This document shows positions 41,347 through 50,926 of a stretch of 64,000 nucleotides of DNA, piece by piece. The stretch's first letter is position 1. Every line of letters starts with the position of its first letter. Made by a program: the position numbers and the translations under genes. Below the pieces are notes generated by a model that worked only from the letters and a program-made list of their open reading frames with translations, was not told the origin of the DNA and did no database searches. Source of the stretch: an uncultured Clostridia bacterium (GTDB lineage: Bacteria; Bacillota; Clostridia; TANB77; CAG-508); assembly GCA_934130975.1 (NCBI GenBank), contig CAKOYU010000009.1, forward strand, positions 1-64,000. Direction: 5' to 3'.

Positions 41347-42294
41347 ATGAACAATATAGGAGTAGTATTAAATAATTTTTATGAGCATAACATATTAACA
41401 TATATAAAAATGTACCAAGAATATCCAGTAAAATTAATCTCATTAATATTAGATATAGCGATAGTTGTATTTTTAGCATATGAATTATTAAGAATAGTAA
41501 AAGACTCAAGAGCTTGGCAATTAGTAAAAGGAATAGCATTTTTAGTAATAGCGACAGCATTAAGTGGAATATTAAATTTACATATATTAAATTATATATT
41601 ATCAACAGTAATGGATTGGGGAGTAATACTTATAATAATTATATTCCAACCAGAGATAAGGCGTGCATTAGAACAACTTGGAGGAACTAATAAATTTTCA
41701 AGATTTTTTGGATTTGATAAAGATATAATTACCAAAACTAAAGAAGATATATATAAAGTTGTAATTGCAGCATATGAACTAGCTCAAAAAAGAACAGGAG
41801 CACTAATTGTAATAGAAAGAGATATTCAAATAAAAGATATAATAGCAACAGGAATACCAATGGATGCAGAAGTATCACCACAATTATTAGTAAATATATT
41901 TGTGCCTAATACTCCTTTACATGACGGAGCAGTTGTAATAAGTAATAATAAAATAGCTGCAGCAGCTTGTATGTTGCCATTAGCTAGTGATCAAGATATT
42001 GCTAAAGAATTAGGAACACGTCATAGAGCAGGAATTGGAATATCAAAAGAATCAGATAGTATAGCAATAATAGTATCAGAAGAAACTGGAAAAGTATCAG
42101 TTGCAAAAGACGGAACATTAATAGCAGATGTTAGAGAAGATGCATTGAAAAAGATACTAATTAGTAATATAGTTACTAAAAGATTAAATGAAGCTAAAGC
42201 AAAAAGTGAAAAGAGAAATATAAAAGAAGTAATAAAGAAAAAATTTCAAAAGAAAGAAAAAACAAAAAAAGAAAATGAAAAGGTGGCAAAATAA
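41347..42294 (+). CDS. cdaA: Diadenylate cyclase CdaA
   Basis: Makes c-di-AMP from two ATP; controls potassium and osmotic balance. Seen: 315 residues with three membrane helices in the first ~100, then the DAC domain with the catalytic DGA (TPLHDGAVVI) and RHR (LGTRHRAGIGI) motifs and GALIVIERD. A long Lys-rich tail (last ~45 residues) is an addition to the core. AAGAGGAG before the ATG. truA follows after 30 bp. Confidence 0.96.
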   Translation: MNNIGVVLNNFYEHNILTYIKMYQEYPVKLISLILDIAIVVFLAYELLRIVKDSRAWQLVKGIAFLVIATALSGILNLHILNYILSTVMDWGVILIIIIFQPEIRRALEQLGGTNKFSRFFGFDKDIITKTKEDIYKVVIAAYELAQKRTGALIVIERDIQIKDIIATGIPMDAEVSPQLLVNIFVPNTPLHDGAVVISNNKIAAAACMLPLASDQDIAKELGTRHRAGIGISKESDSIAIIVSEETGKVSVAKDGTLIADVREDALKKILISNIVTKRLNEAKAKSEKRNIKEVIKKKFQKKEKTKKENEKVAK

Positions 42295-42324
42295 AGCCAT
42301 CTTTTTATATAAGAAAGGGAAAAG

Positions 42325-43062
42325 ATGAGAAATATAAAACTAACAATAGAATATGATGGAAAAGATTTCAATGGATGGCAAAAACAACCAACAAAATTAA
42401 ATATACAAGGAACAATTGAACAAGCAATAAAACAAATTACAGGTGAAGAAGTACAATTAAATGCTTCTGGAAGAACTGATGCTGGAGTTCATGCATTTGG
42501 ACAAGTTGCTAATTTTAAAACAAATTCACAAATACCAATAGAAAAATTTGCAATAGCAATAAATTCAAGATTAAAAAGATCAATAGTAATAAAAAAAGCA
42601 GAAGAAGTTGATGAAAGATTCCATAGTAGGTTAAACTGTAAGAAAAAAACATATAGATATGTTATAAATAATACACCAGAAGGAACAGCAATTTATAGAA
42701 ATTTAGAAACACATATTCCGCAAAAATTAGATGTAGACAAAATGCAAGAAGCAGTAAAATATTTTGAGGGAGAACATGACTTTAAAGCATTTAAAGCAAG
42801 TGGAACAAGTAGTAAAAGCAGTGTTAGAACAATATATAAAGCAGAAGTGTATAAAGAAGGAGATAGAATATTTATAGAACTTACAGGAAATGGATTTTTA
42901 TATAATATGGTAAGAATAATTGCAGGAACATTAGTAGATGTTGGGATAGGAAAAATAAAACCTGATGAAATTCCAGAAATAATAAAAATGCAAAAAAGAG
43001 AAAATGCTGGAAAAACATTACCACCTAATGGTTTGTATTTGCTAAAGGTAATGTATGAATAA
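42325..43062 (+). CDS. truA: tRNA pseudouridine(38-40) synthase
   Basis: Isomerises uridines in the anticodon arm. Seen: 245 residues with the catalytic Asp in LNASGRTDAGVHAFGQVANF, YDGKDFNGWQKQ near the start, KKTYRYVI and FLYNMVRIIAGTLVDVG near the end. Normal length. Likely co-transcribed with cdaA. Confidence 0.97.
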   Translation: MRNIKLTIEYDGKDFNGWQKQPTKLNIQGTIEQAIKQITGEEVQLNASGRTDAGVHAFGQVANFKTNSQIPIEKFAIAINSRLKRSIVIKKAEEVDERFHSRLNCKKKTYRYVINNTPEGTAIYRNLETHIPQKLDVDKMQEAVKYFEGEHDFKAFKASGTSSKSSVRTIYKAEVYKEGDRIFIELTGNGFLYNMVRIIAGTLVDVGIGKIKPDEIPEIIKMQKRENAGKTLPPNGLYLLKVMYE

Positions 43063-43133
43063 GTAACCAAAAAATAAGTGTATTCATAATATATATCGAA
43101 AACATACAGATTTATCTGGAAAGGATGATATAT

Positions 43134-43652
43134 ATGAATATACTTATTTTTTTAGCTGTAATACTTGTAACAATAGTATTAGCAATATTTATTAACAGAT
43201 TAGTACGTTGCCCATTGTTGGTTGGATTTATATTTTTTTCAATAGCACTATTGGTTGCAATAATTCTATCTAATTTAACATTAGTTATTTTGGCAATAAT
43301 ACTAGGAATTGTTGCGTTTATATCAGCATTTTTAGATTGCTTATTTAAAAGTTGTTGCTTTTTTAGAAACAATACTTGTTTAAGTTGTCATAATCCATAT
43401 GAAGAAAATAATAATAACAATAATAATGACAATGTAAACAATAATCTAAGAATAATTAATAGCAATGGAGATGTTATTGCTAGCATTAGTGGGAATTCTG
43501 TAAATTGCTATGATGAAGAACCTGATTGCTGTTGCAATAATGGTAGAAATGGATTGAATTCTTTACTATCAGATGCAAATACTACAAATAGTATAAATAC
43601 TAATACAACTTCATATTCTTGTAATTCGAGAGGATATAAGAGAAGGTTTTAA
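43134..43652 (+). CDS. Polytopic membrane protein with Asn/Cys-rich tail
   Basis: Seen: 172 residues from ATG 43134 (SD GGAAAGGATG), with three hydrophobic segments (about 2-20, 28-45, 48-66), followed by a cluster of Cys (DCLFKSCCFFRNNTCLSCH) and a hydrophilic tail with a run of Asn, CCCNNG and a basic end GYKRRF. The Cys pairs could bind metal or form disulfides. I do not recognise a family; the tail is low-complexity. A sporulation or envelope role is possible but not shown. Confidence 0.6.
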   Translation: MNILIFLAVILVTIVLAIFINRLVRCPLLVGFIFFSIALLVAIILSNLTLVILAIILGIVAFISAFLDCLFKSCCFFRNNTCLSCHNPYEENNNNNNNDNVNNNLRIINSNGDVIASISGNSVNCYDEEPDCCCNNGRNGLNSLLSDANTTNSINTNTTSYSCNSRGYKRRF

Positions 43653-43723
43653 AACAATTTGATATTAACATAAAGAAAGCATGATATAAATGTAAAAATT
43701 AATTGAATTTTCTTTATAGGAGA

Positions 43724-43757
43724 AAAAAATCACTCAATTTATATTGAGTGATTTTTT
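43724..43757. terminator. Bidirectional terminator at the tRNA gene
   Basis: AAAAAATCACTCAAT (43724-43738) and ATTGAGTGATTTTTT (43743-43757), 15 bp perfect, TTAT loop. On the reverse strand it begins directly after the tRNA CCA. Confidence 0.95.
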
Positions 43758-43833
43758 GGTAGCGAAGGTGGGACTTGAACCTACGACCTGCCGGGTATGA
43801 ACCGGATGCTCTAGCCAACTGAGCTACTTCGCC
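43757..43833 (-). tRNA. tRNA-Met (CAU), elongator type
   Basis: 77 nt on the reverse strand with encoded CCA. Acceptor GGCGAAG/CTTCGCT, D-stem GCTC/GAGC, anticodon loop TTCATAC (CAT), variable AGGTC, T-loop TTCAAGT. Paired bases are normal except a T-C at the top of the anticodon stem and an A-C in the T-stem. The G1-U72 end and the sequence around the anticodon resemble elongator tRNA-Met of Firmicutes rather than the initiator. Confidence 0.93.
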
Positions 43834-43924
43834 ATAAATTTTATTAGAAACTTTACTTATTATAATAGGTATTTGGGCATTTGTCAATAGCAATTTGAAA
43901 AAAAATAAAAATAACAATAAAATC

Positions 43925-43953
43925 TTGATATTTTTAACTTGGCATAGTAAAAT
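43925..43953 (+). promoter_or_regulatory. Promoter of the 769-residue protein
   Basis: TTGATA (43925-43930), 17 bp, TAAAAT (43948-43953). Confidence 0.7.
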
Positions 43954-43988
43954 ATATAGGAAGAAAAGGATTGAGAGGAGAAAGTACT

Positions 43989-46298
43989 TTGGAAAAGAAA
44001 AATAAGACTCAAGAGATAAAGAAGAAATTAGAATTTATAGGATTAGATTTAGAAAATATACCAAAAACTTTAAAATTGGTGGAAGACTTAAAATTTAGAC
44101 CAAATTCAGGATTTGATGAAAAAAAGTATAGACAATATAGATTTGTATCTCCAAAAGAAATACAAATATTATTATCGCCAACTAATAGATTAGATGATAT
44201 AAAAGAAAAGTATTCAAAAGCCAGTCCATTAGCAGATTATTTAGAAAATGATGATTCAGATGAAGGAAAACAAGCGAAATATGCAACATTTTTACGAATG
44301 TTAGATGAAATAAAAATAGAAGATGTAGAAAAAGTAGAAGAAGAACAACAAATAATAAATAAAAAAATTCCATTTAAAGTAAGATATTCTGGAAACTATT
44401 TATGGCAAATATATTATGACTCAGTAACAGAACAATATTTTATGATTGTACCAACAGAAGATAAAGACTATTCAACTTTTTTCTATGTATTAAAAAAACA
44501 AATAGAAAAGAAAAAAGCAGGAAAAATATTTGTACCAATAAGTAATATTGATTATAGTAGAGAACTATTGAATAAAACAGAAATACAAAGTTTAGAAAAT
44601 TACCTATGGTTATTTACAAAAGACTGGCCATCAATTTATGAAGTATATAATAAAACAGGAAAACTAAGTTTACAAATAGTTGGAGAAACAGAGATATATG
44701 GAAAAATAAAATCAGAATATAAAGTTAAATTAACAAATAAAATAGACGCTAACAAATTTTTTAAATTAGTAAAAGCATTATTTATAATAAAATCAGAATT
44801 ACCAAATTATTATGAATTTGAAACAAGAATAGATAAACAAGGAAGTTTAGAATTTTACTATAATGACAAGTTAATGAAATTTGATGAATTAAGTGAATGG
44901 TTAAATGAGGAATATAAAGAACTGCTAGAGATAGAAAAAGAAGCTGTTGAAAATAACAATTCTTTGCAAGAAAAATTGAAAAAATTAAAAATGCAAGCAC
45001 AAGAATTAGATATAGAATATTTAAGTAAAGAAAAACAAATATCAACATATTTAGAATGCAAGAAAACTTTTTTTGGTAAAGTAAAGTATTTCTTTAAATA
45101 TAGTGGTAAAAAGCAAAAAAATAAAGAAAACATAAAAGAAGAAAAACAAAACAAACAAGAAATTGAAATAGAAAAAGAAAAAATAGAAGAAAATTTAAAG
45201 GTACAATATACATTAGAAGAATTGATACAAAAGGGAAAAGAGACAGAAGAAAAAGAAACAAATTTAAGAAATACTAAAATGGATATAAATGCGTTAAAAC
45301 TAAAAAGTAGAAACTTAGTAAAAAAGATAGAAAATGCAACAGCATTTATAAATGAGATAGATAGCCATAAAAGAAGTATATTCGAGTTTTGGAAATACAG
45401 TAATAAAGACGAAGTGCAAGCATTAGAAGAGGGAGAAGAAGAACCGATAAGTGTAAGACCACATTCTAAAGTATTTGATTATGAAGAAGATATGGAAGAA
45501 TTTGGAGAAACAATGGATGAAATTCAAAGAAAAATTTTCTCTAAAGAAGAATTAGACGCATTTTATCTAACAACAACAAATCAACTAGAAGTAATGAACA
45601 GACTTAAGACAGAATCAATATTAATGAAAGAATTAGAACGATATTTAAAACAAATAAAAAAAGACTTACAAAATGAGAAAGATATTACAGAAGAAGATGT
45701 TGTAGATATATTTGGAGGTTTATCAGAAGACACTAGAAAAATTACAAAATTAGCAAATAAATCACATAGAGAGCATCCAAAAAATAAATATGCAATTTTA
45801 AGAATTGCAAAAGGAATGAAAAATGCTGAATACAAAGCGGTATTACTTAATTATATAGACATAATAGAACAAGCAATAAATAAAAATGAATTAAAACAAA
45901 ATATTTCAGTTTATAAATGGATGGAAGAAGAAGAAAATATAGATACAAATGAGTTAAATGTATTTAACTTGAACCCAGAAAAAGAATTAGAAAATGCACT
46001 AATGGATACTGAAAGTGGAAAAGTAAACTTATACAAAATGAATCTTGAAAAAGGAATAAAAGCAATAGCTTTTTCAAACTGTGTATATTATGATAATCAA
46101 AATAAAACTTTACCAGTAGGAATGGATAAAGATACAAGAATATTAGCAAATATACTTGATACAGATATAACATTAGACAGCAAAAAAGTTATAAGAGTAG
46201 GAAGATTAGAAGATGATAGTGATATTGCCTCAAAATTAATTATAAAAACAATTAATGTACTAGAATATACAGTACAAGAAGAGGAAGTTGAAGAATAA
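43989..46298 (+). CDS. Large cytoplasmic coiled-coil protein, unknown
   Basis: Seen: 769 residues from TTG 43989, chosen for the AGGAG eight bases upstream; an in-frame TTG at 43971 abuts its SD. No signal peptide or membrane helix. A globular N-terminal half (PFKVRYSGNYLWQIYYD, FMIVPTEDKDYSTFFYVL) is followed by a long coiled coil (about 310-480, LQEKLKKLKMQAQELD, then Lys/Glu-rich runs) and a C-terminal domain (HSKVFDYEEDMEEFGE ... VIRVGRLEDDSDIA). I do not recognise the family. It is followed by era after 14 bp, so likely co-transcribed with era-recO. Confidence 0.7.
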   Translation: MEKKNKTQEIKKKLEFIGLDLENIPKTLKLVEDLKFRPNSGFDEKKYRQYRFVSPKEIQILLSPTNRLDDIKEKYSKASPLADYLENDDSDEGKQAKYATFLRMLDEIKIEDVEKVEEEQQIINKKIPFKVRYSGNYLWQIYYDSVTEQYFMIVPTEDKDYSTFFYVLKKQIEKKKAGKIFVPISNIDYSRELLNKTEIQSLENYLWLFTKDWPSIYEVYNKTGKLSLQIVGETEIYGKIKSEYKVKLTNKIDANKFFKLVKALFIIKSELPNYYEFETRIDKQGSLEFYYNDKLMKFDELSEWLNEEYKELLEIEKEAVENNNSLQEKLKKLKMQAQELDIEYLSKEKQISTYLECKKTFFGKVKYFFKYSGKKQKNKENIKEEKQNKQEIEIEKEKIEENLKVQYTLEELIQKGKETEEKETNLRNTKMDINALKLKSRNLVKKIENATAFINEIDSHKRSIFEFWKYSNKDEVQALEEGEEEPISVRPHSKVFDYEEDMEEFGETMDEIQRKIFSKEELDAFYLTTTNQLEVMNRLKTESILMKELERYLKQIKKDLQNEKDITEEDVVDIFGGLSEDTRKITKLANKSHREHPKNKYAILRIAKGMKNAEYKAVLLNYIDIIEQAINKNELKQNISVYKWMEEEENIDTNELNVFNLNPEKELENALMDTESGKVNLYKMNLEKGIKAIAFSNCVYYDNQNKTLPVGMDKDTRILANILDTDITLDSKKVIRVGRLEDDSDIASKLIIKTINVLEYTVQEEEVEE

Positions 46299-46312
46299 GA
46301 AAGGAATGCAAG

Positions 46313-47218
46313 ATGGAAAAAGAATTTAAATCAGGATTTGTTGCAATGCTAGGAAGAACTAATGTTGGAAAATCAACATTAGTAAATTTACTAGTAGGAG
46401 AAAAAGTTGCAGCAACAGCTAATAAAGTTCAAACTACAAGAACAGCAATTAGAGGAATTGTAAATAGAGAAAATTCACAAATAATATTTATAGACACACC
46501 AGGAATTCATAAACCAAAAACAAAACTAAATGAAACAATGGTAGAGACTTCATTTGGAGTTATAAGTGAAATAGATTTAATATTATTTGTGATAGAAGCA
46601 ACAAGCGAAGAAATTGGAAGAGGAGATATGAGGATTCTTGAAAAAATAAAAGAATCAAACAAAAAAGCGATATTAATAATAAATAAAATAGATCTAGTAA
46701 AAAGAGAAAAATTACTTAAATTGATAGATATGTATCAAAAAGAATACAATTTCGAAGCTGTAATACCTATTTCATCTTTGCAATCAAAATATAGAGATAT
46801 TATATTAGACGAAATAGAAAAGAACTTAAAACCAGGTCCAGCATATTATGATACTGAGGAGTATACAGATCAAACATTAAGGCAACTTGCAGAAGAAACA
46901 ATAAGAGAAAAAGCACTTACATTTTTACAAGATGAGGTACCACATGGAATATATGTTGAAGTTGAAAAAATGAAATATAGAAAAAATCAAAAAGGTGAAC
47001 CAATGTATGACATAGAAGCAACAATTTATTGCTTAAGAAATTCACATAAAGGAATTATAATAGGCAAAGGTGGAAATATGTTAAAACGCATTGGTCAATC
47101 AGCAAGAATAGATATGGAAAATAATTTTGGAACAAAAGTAAATTTAAAAACATGGGTAAAAGTCAAAGAAGATTGGCAAGATGACTCATCAATAGTAAAG
47201 AAATTTAAATTACAATAG
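46313..47218 (+). CDS. era: GTPase Era
   Basis: Ribosome assembly GTPase binding the 3' end of 16S rRNA. Seen: 301 residues with G1 GRTNVGKST, G2 TTRTAIRG, G3 DTPGIHKPK, G4 INKIDLVK and the C-terminal KH domain (GIIIGKGGNMLKRIGQSAR). Normal length. Position era-yqzL-recO is the order seen in many Firmicutes. Confidence 0.97.
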   Translation: MEKEFKSGFVAMLGRTNVGKSTLVNLLVGEKVAATANKVQTTRTAIRGIVNRENSQIIFIDTPGIHKPKTKLNETMVETSFGVISEIDLILFVIEATSEEIGRGDMRILEKIKESNKKAILIINKIDLVKREKLLKLIDMYQKEYNFEAVIPISSLQSKYRDIILDEIEKNLKPGPAYYDTEEYTDQTLRQLAEETIREKALTFLQDEVPHGIYVEVEKMKYRKNQKGEPMYDIEATIYCLRNSHKGIIIGKGGNMLKRIGQSARIDMENNFGTKVNLKTWVKVKEDWQDDSSIVKKFKLQ

Positions 47219-47276
47219 AAACAAATGCATAATTTGTATACGAATTGCGAAAGATAGAATTAAAGGAAGTGAGCTT

Positions 47277-47450
47277 ATGATTAAAAAAATGGCATGGAAT
47301 ACCTTTAAAAACACGGGGGATGTAAATACATTTTTAGAATTAAAACAATTACAAAATTTAGAAGAACAAATACAAATAAATAAACAATTAAAACAACCTA
47401 TGGAGGGACAAAATGGGAACAATAAAAATGAGTGGTATAATAATTTCTGA
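47277..47450 (+). CDS. yqzL: YqzL-like small protein
   Basis: Seen: 57 residues starting MIKKMAWNTFKNTGDVNTFL, after GGAAGTGAG. Compare Bacillus YqzL, which starts with a similar W-N-x-F-x-x-T-G-x-V-x-x-Y/F-L and lies between era and recO, as here. Its 3' end overlaps the recO start (47413) by 38 bp in another frame, so the two are translationally linked. Function unknown in all species as far as I know. Confidence 0.8.
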   Translation: MIKKMAWNTFKNTGDVNTFLELKQLQNLEEQIQINKQLKQPMEGQNGNNKNEWYNNF

Positions 47451-48123
47451 AAATAATTTAGGTGATTATGACAAAATGCTAACAATGTTAACTCCAGGAT
47501 TAGGTAAAATATCATGTGTTGCAAAAGGCGCTAGAAGACAAAGAAGCGCCTTACTTGCAGGTACACAATTTTTATGCTTTGGAGAATACATGATGTATAA
47601 AGGTGCAAATACATATAATATAAATTCTTGTGAAACAATAGAAGTGTTTTATAAATTACGAACAGATTTGGACAAGCTAAACTATGCAGTAGAAATGACG
47701 AAAATAGTAAGAGATGTAACAGATGAAAATGAAAACTGTTATAAAATTTTACAATTATTTTTAAATACGTTATACACACTGTCAGAAACTGATAAAAATC
47801 CGGAATTGATATTGAGTATATTTAAATTAAAGATATTATGTTTTTTAGGATTTACACCAAGAATAACAGAATGTGTAAACTGCAAGCAAAAAGAAGAGAT
47901 TATATACTTTAGTTTAAGAGATAATGGATTTAAATGTTCAACATGTGGCAGACAAGATAAAAGTTGTTTACAAATGAGCGAGAGTACAGCAAGTGCTATA
48001 AAATATATAGTTATGGCGCCACCTAAAAAATTATATTCATTCAATTTAAAAGATGAATCTTTAAATGAATTAAAACTAATAACAAAGTTGTATTTTAATG
48101 AAAAATTAGAAAGACCAACTTAG
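47413..48123 (+). CDS. recO: DNA repair protein RecO
   Basis: Loads RecA with RecR and anneals single strands. Seen: 236 residues with the OB-fold start MSGIIISENNLGDYDKMLTML, GKISCVAKGARR near 33, and the zinc module CVNCKQKEE ... CSTCGRQD (about 156-180). AGGGAC/GGAGGG SD inside yqzL. Normal length. Confidence 0.93.
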   Translation: MGTIKMSGIIISENNLGDYDKMLTMLTPGLGKISCVAKGARRQRSALLAGTQFLCFGEYMMYKGANTYNINSCETIEVFYKLRTDLDKLNYAVEMTKIVRDVTDENENCYKILQLFLNTLYTLSETDKNPELILSIFKLKILCFLGFTPRITECVNCKQKEEIIYFSLRDNGFKCSTCGRQDKSCLQMSESTASAIKYIVMAPPKKLYSFNLKDESLNELKLITKLYFNEKLERPT

Positions 48124-48153
48124 TATGTACAATGTTTGAGGAAGGAATAAAAT

Positions 48154-49134
48154 ATGGAAGAATTAGTTGATATTTTAGTTACAACATATAATACTAATGA
48201 AAAATACTTAAAAAAACAAATAGATAGTATATTAAAACAAACATATAAAAACATTAAAATATACATAAGTGATGATAATTCACCTAATACAAAGGTAGCA
48301 GAAATATTAAAACAATATAAAGAACTTGATGATAGAATCGAATTATATATTCAACCTAAAAATTTAGGATATAATAAAAATTTCGAATTTTTATTAAAAC
48401 AATCAAAAGCAGATTATATAATGTTTTCTGATCATGACGATATATGGCACAAAGATAAAGTTGAGAAGAGTTTAACTAAATTAAAAGAAAAAGATGTAGA
48501 CATGGTATATTGCAACTGTAGACAAGTTGATGAAGAGGGAATTGTTTTACATGATGATTATTTTAAATATAAAAATGTACCATTAGTTGATGGTAAAAGC
48601 AAACTTGCCATTTCAAGATGTGTTGGAATTGGATGTTCACAAATGATTACAAAATCAGTAAGAGATAAAATGATTCCATTTAAAAAGAATTTTATTGCAC
48701 ATGACTGGTTAGCAGCATTTATTGCAAATGAAGGTAAAGGAATGTGTTATATTGAGGAAACTCTTTTTGATTATAGATTACATTCTTCTAATGTTTTTGG
48801 AGGAAGAAGCTTAAATCAGAATCTTGGAAGATGGAAACAAGAACATGGAAATGATTATAAATCTTTCTTGGAGTATAGAAAAGATGCCATCGATAGGGCT
48901 TATCTTGGTGGAATTGAAATGTGTAAGGAATATGTGTCCATAAAAAAGGATAAGTCGTTTATAGAAGAAGCGGAAAAGTATTATCATTGCATTTTGAAAA
49001 GTAAAAAAATTAATTTGAAATTGAACGAGTTTTTTAAGATTTTAGCTGGAAAAAATCAGTTCAAAAAGATGATTAGAGAAATGGCGTTATTTCATTTTCC
49101 TATTTTGGGGTATTTAAAATTTAGAATTAATTGA
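48154..49134 (+). CDS. GT2 glycosyltransferase (rhamnosyltransferase-like)
   Basis: Seen: 326 residues. GT-A fold: VDILVTTYNTNEKYLKKQID, QTYKNIKIYISDDNSP, metal-binding MFSDHDDIWHKDKV (DxD near 94) and the acceptor region HDWLAAFIANEGKGM, LHSSNVFGG. Similar in layout to RgpB-type rhamnosyltransferases and to the paralogue at 52224. First gene of the surface-polysaccharide cluster, 30 bp after recO; no promoter was recognised. Confidence 0.85.
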   Translation: MEELVDILVTTYNTNEKYLKKQIDSILKQTYKNIKIYISDDNSPNTKVAEILKQYKELDDRIELYIQPKNLGYNKNFEFLLKQSKADYIMFSDHDDIWHKDKVEKSLTKLKEKDVDMVYCNCRQVDEEGIVLHDDYFKYKNVPLVDGKSKLAISRCVGIGCSQMITKSVRDKMIPFKKNFIAHDWLAAFIANEGKGMCYIEETLFDYRLHSSNVFGGRSLNQNLGRWKQEHGNDYKSFLEYRKDAIDRAYLGGIEMCKEYVSIKKDKSFIEEAEKYYHCILKSKKINLKLNEFFKILAGKNQFKKMIREMALFHFPILGYLKFRIN

Positions 49135-49186
49135 CAAATAAAGGCATAATATATATAATAATGGCAGATTTGGAGAATAAAATACA

Positions 49187-50086
49187 ATGAAAGAAAAAAA
49201 GAAAAAAGTAAAAATTTTAATAATAACAATAATAATGATTTTAGTATCAATATTAGGGAGTATATATTACAAATATAATAATGGTGTAGTTCTTACACAA
49301 ATGCATGATAATAGTCCAAGACAAATGATGGGATATGTAATGCAAACTAAAAATAAAACAATCATTATAGATGGAGGACTTAAAGAAGATTCTGAAAATT
49401 TACAAAACAAGATAAAAGAATGTGGAAATAAAGTAGATGTATGGTTTTTAACACATCCACATATGGATCATGTCCAAGCATTTTTAGATATTGTAGAAAA
49501 TACAGATATTCAAATTGATAAAGTATATGCGACTTTTAATGATTTGGATTGGTACAGACAATATGAGACATCTAGGATTGAAGAGATTGAAGAGTTTTTT
49601 AATGTAATAGAAAATGAAAAAATCAAAGACAAAGTTGAACAAGTTCAGTTAAATCAAAAAATAGATATTGATAATGTAAAATGCGAAGTACTAGGCGTGA
49701 AAAACCCTGAAATAACAACTAATCCGATAAATAATTCCAGTATGGTGATTAAGATGAAAATTAATAACAAAACATTATTGTTTTTAGGAGATACAGGAAA
49801 AGAGAGTGGAGAAAAGTTGTTAAAAAATCAAGGAGATAAATTAAAATCTGATATAGTCCAAATGGCACATCATGGACAAAGTGGTGCAGATGAAGAGGTG
49901 TACAAAAAAATAGATCCACAAATATGTTTATGGCCTACACCAAAGTGGTTGTGGGATAATGATCCTGGGACAGGTTATAATACTGGAAAGTGGACGACAA
50001 TAGAAACAAGAAGTTGGATGGAAAAGTTAGGAGTAAAAACTAACTATATTGAAAAAGATGGGGATAAAAGTTTTAGAATTTGGTAA
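49187..50086 (+). CDS. Secreted metallo-beta-lactamase-fold hydrolase (ComEC-C-like)
   Basis: Seen: 299 residues with an N-terminal anchor (about 9-27). Metal motif THPHMDHVQ (HxHxDH), then LFLGDTGKES and MAHHGQSGADEEVY, the set typical of ComEC C-terminal domains and their free-standing relatives. The usual ComEC membrane domain is absent. Known: substrates are phosphodiesters, for example DNA or phosphocholine-type groups; the target here is unknown. Its place between a GT and the ABC exporter suggests a job on the polysaccharide, such as trimming a phosphodiester link, which is inference. Confidence 0.75.
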   Translation: MKEKKKKVKILIITIIMILVSILGSIYYKYNNGVVLTQMHDNSPRQMMGYVMQTKNKTIIIDGGLKEDSENLQNKIKECGNKVDVWFLTHPHMDHVQAFLDIVENTDIQIDKVYATFNDLDWYRQYETSRIEEIEEFFNVIENEKIKDKVEQVQLNQKIDIDNVKCEVLGVKNPEITTNPINNSSMVIKMKINNKTLLFLGDTGKESGEKLLKNQGDKLKSDIVQMAHHGQSGADEEVYKKIDPQICLWPTPKWLWDNDPGTGYNTGKWTTIETRSWMEKLGVKTNYIEKDGDKSFRIW

Positions 50087-50121
50087 AGAAAAGTATGAAG
50101 TAGTGACAAGGAGAAAAATAT

Positions 50122-50913
50122 ATGGAATTTATTAAGCAGGTAATAAAAAACAGAAGATTAATATGGCAACTTGGAAAAAATGATTTTAAGAATAGATTTG
50201 CCAATACAAATTTAGGAAGTATATGGGGATTTTTACAACCATTTATATTTATGGCAACATATGCAATTGTATTTCAATATATATTAAAAGTAGGGAGTGC
50301 AGGAGAGTATCCATATGCAGTTTGGTACTTTCCAGGAATGGCAATGTGGCAGTTATTAAATGATAGTATAATGTCTTCAAGTAATTCGATAAGAGCATAT
50401 AGTTATTTAGTAAAAAAAGTAGTGTTTCCTGTAGATGTTATACCTATAATTTCTATTATTGCATCAAGTTTTGTTGGAATATTTTTATTAGTAATATCAG
50501 TTGTAATATGTGCAATATATGGATTTACACCTAATTTACTTATACTTGTTTATGTAGTATTTGCGACATATTGTTTTATTATTGCATTAACTAGATTTAC
50601 TTCAGCTATAACAGCGGTTGTTCCAGATTTTTCTAATTTACTTGGAATAGTTATGCAATTATGTTTTTGGTTTACACCAATTATCTGGAATTTAGAAATG
50701 TTAGCAGAGCATCATACTATTTTAAAAGTTATGAAATGTATGCCATTTACATATTTAGTTACAGCATTTAGGCAAGTTTTTATGAATGATAATATAATAT
50801 TAGCTAGTCATGGAATATATACAGCTATATTTTGGGCAATTACATTAATACTATTTATTTGGGGAAATTCAGTATTTAAAAGAACTAAAAAAGATTTTGC
50901 AGATGTATTATAA
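50122..50913 (+). CDS. ABC-2 polysaccharide export permease (Wzm/TagG-like)
   Basis: Seen: 263 residues. N-terminal amphipathic helix LIWQLGKNDFKNRFANTNLGSIWGF is the hallmark of the family, then six membrane helices. Pairs with the ATPase that starts 13 bp later. Exports a lipid-linked polymer across the membrane. SD AAGGAGAAA. Confidence 0.9.
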   Translation: MEFIKQVIKNRRLIWQLGKNDFKNRFANTNLGSIWGFLQPFIFMATYAIVFQYILKVGSAGEYPYAVWYFPGMAMWQLLNDSIMSSSNSIRAYSYLVKKVVFPVDVIPIISIIASSFVGIFLLVISVVICAIYGFTPNLLILVYVVFATYCFIIALTRFTSAITAVVPDFSNLLGIVMQLCFWFTPIIWNLEMLAEHHTILKVMKCMPFTYLVTAFRQVFMNDNIILASHGIYTAIFWAITLILFIWGNSVFKRTKKDFADVL

Positions 50914-50926
50914 GCGGAGGAAAGAT

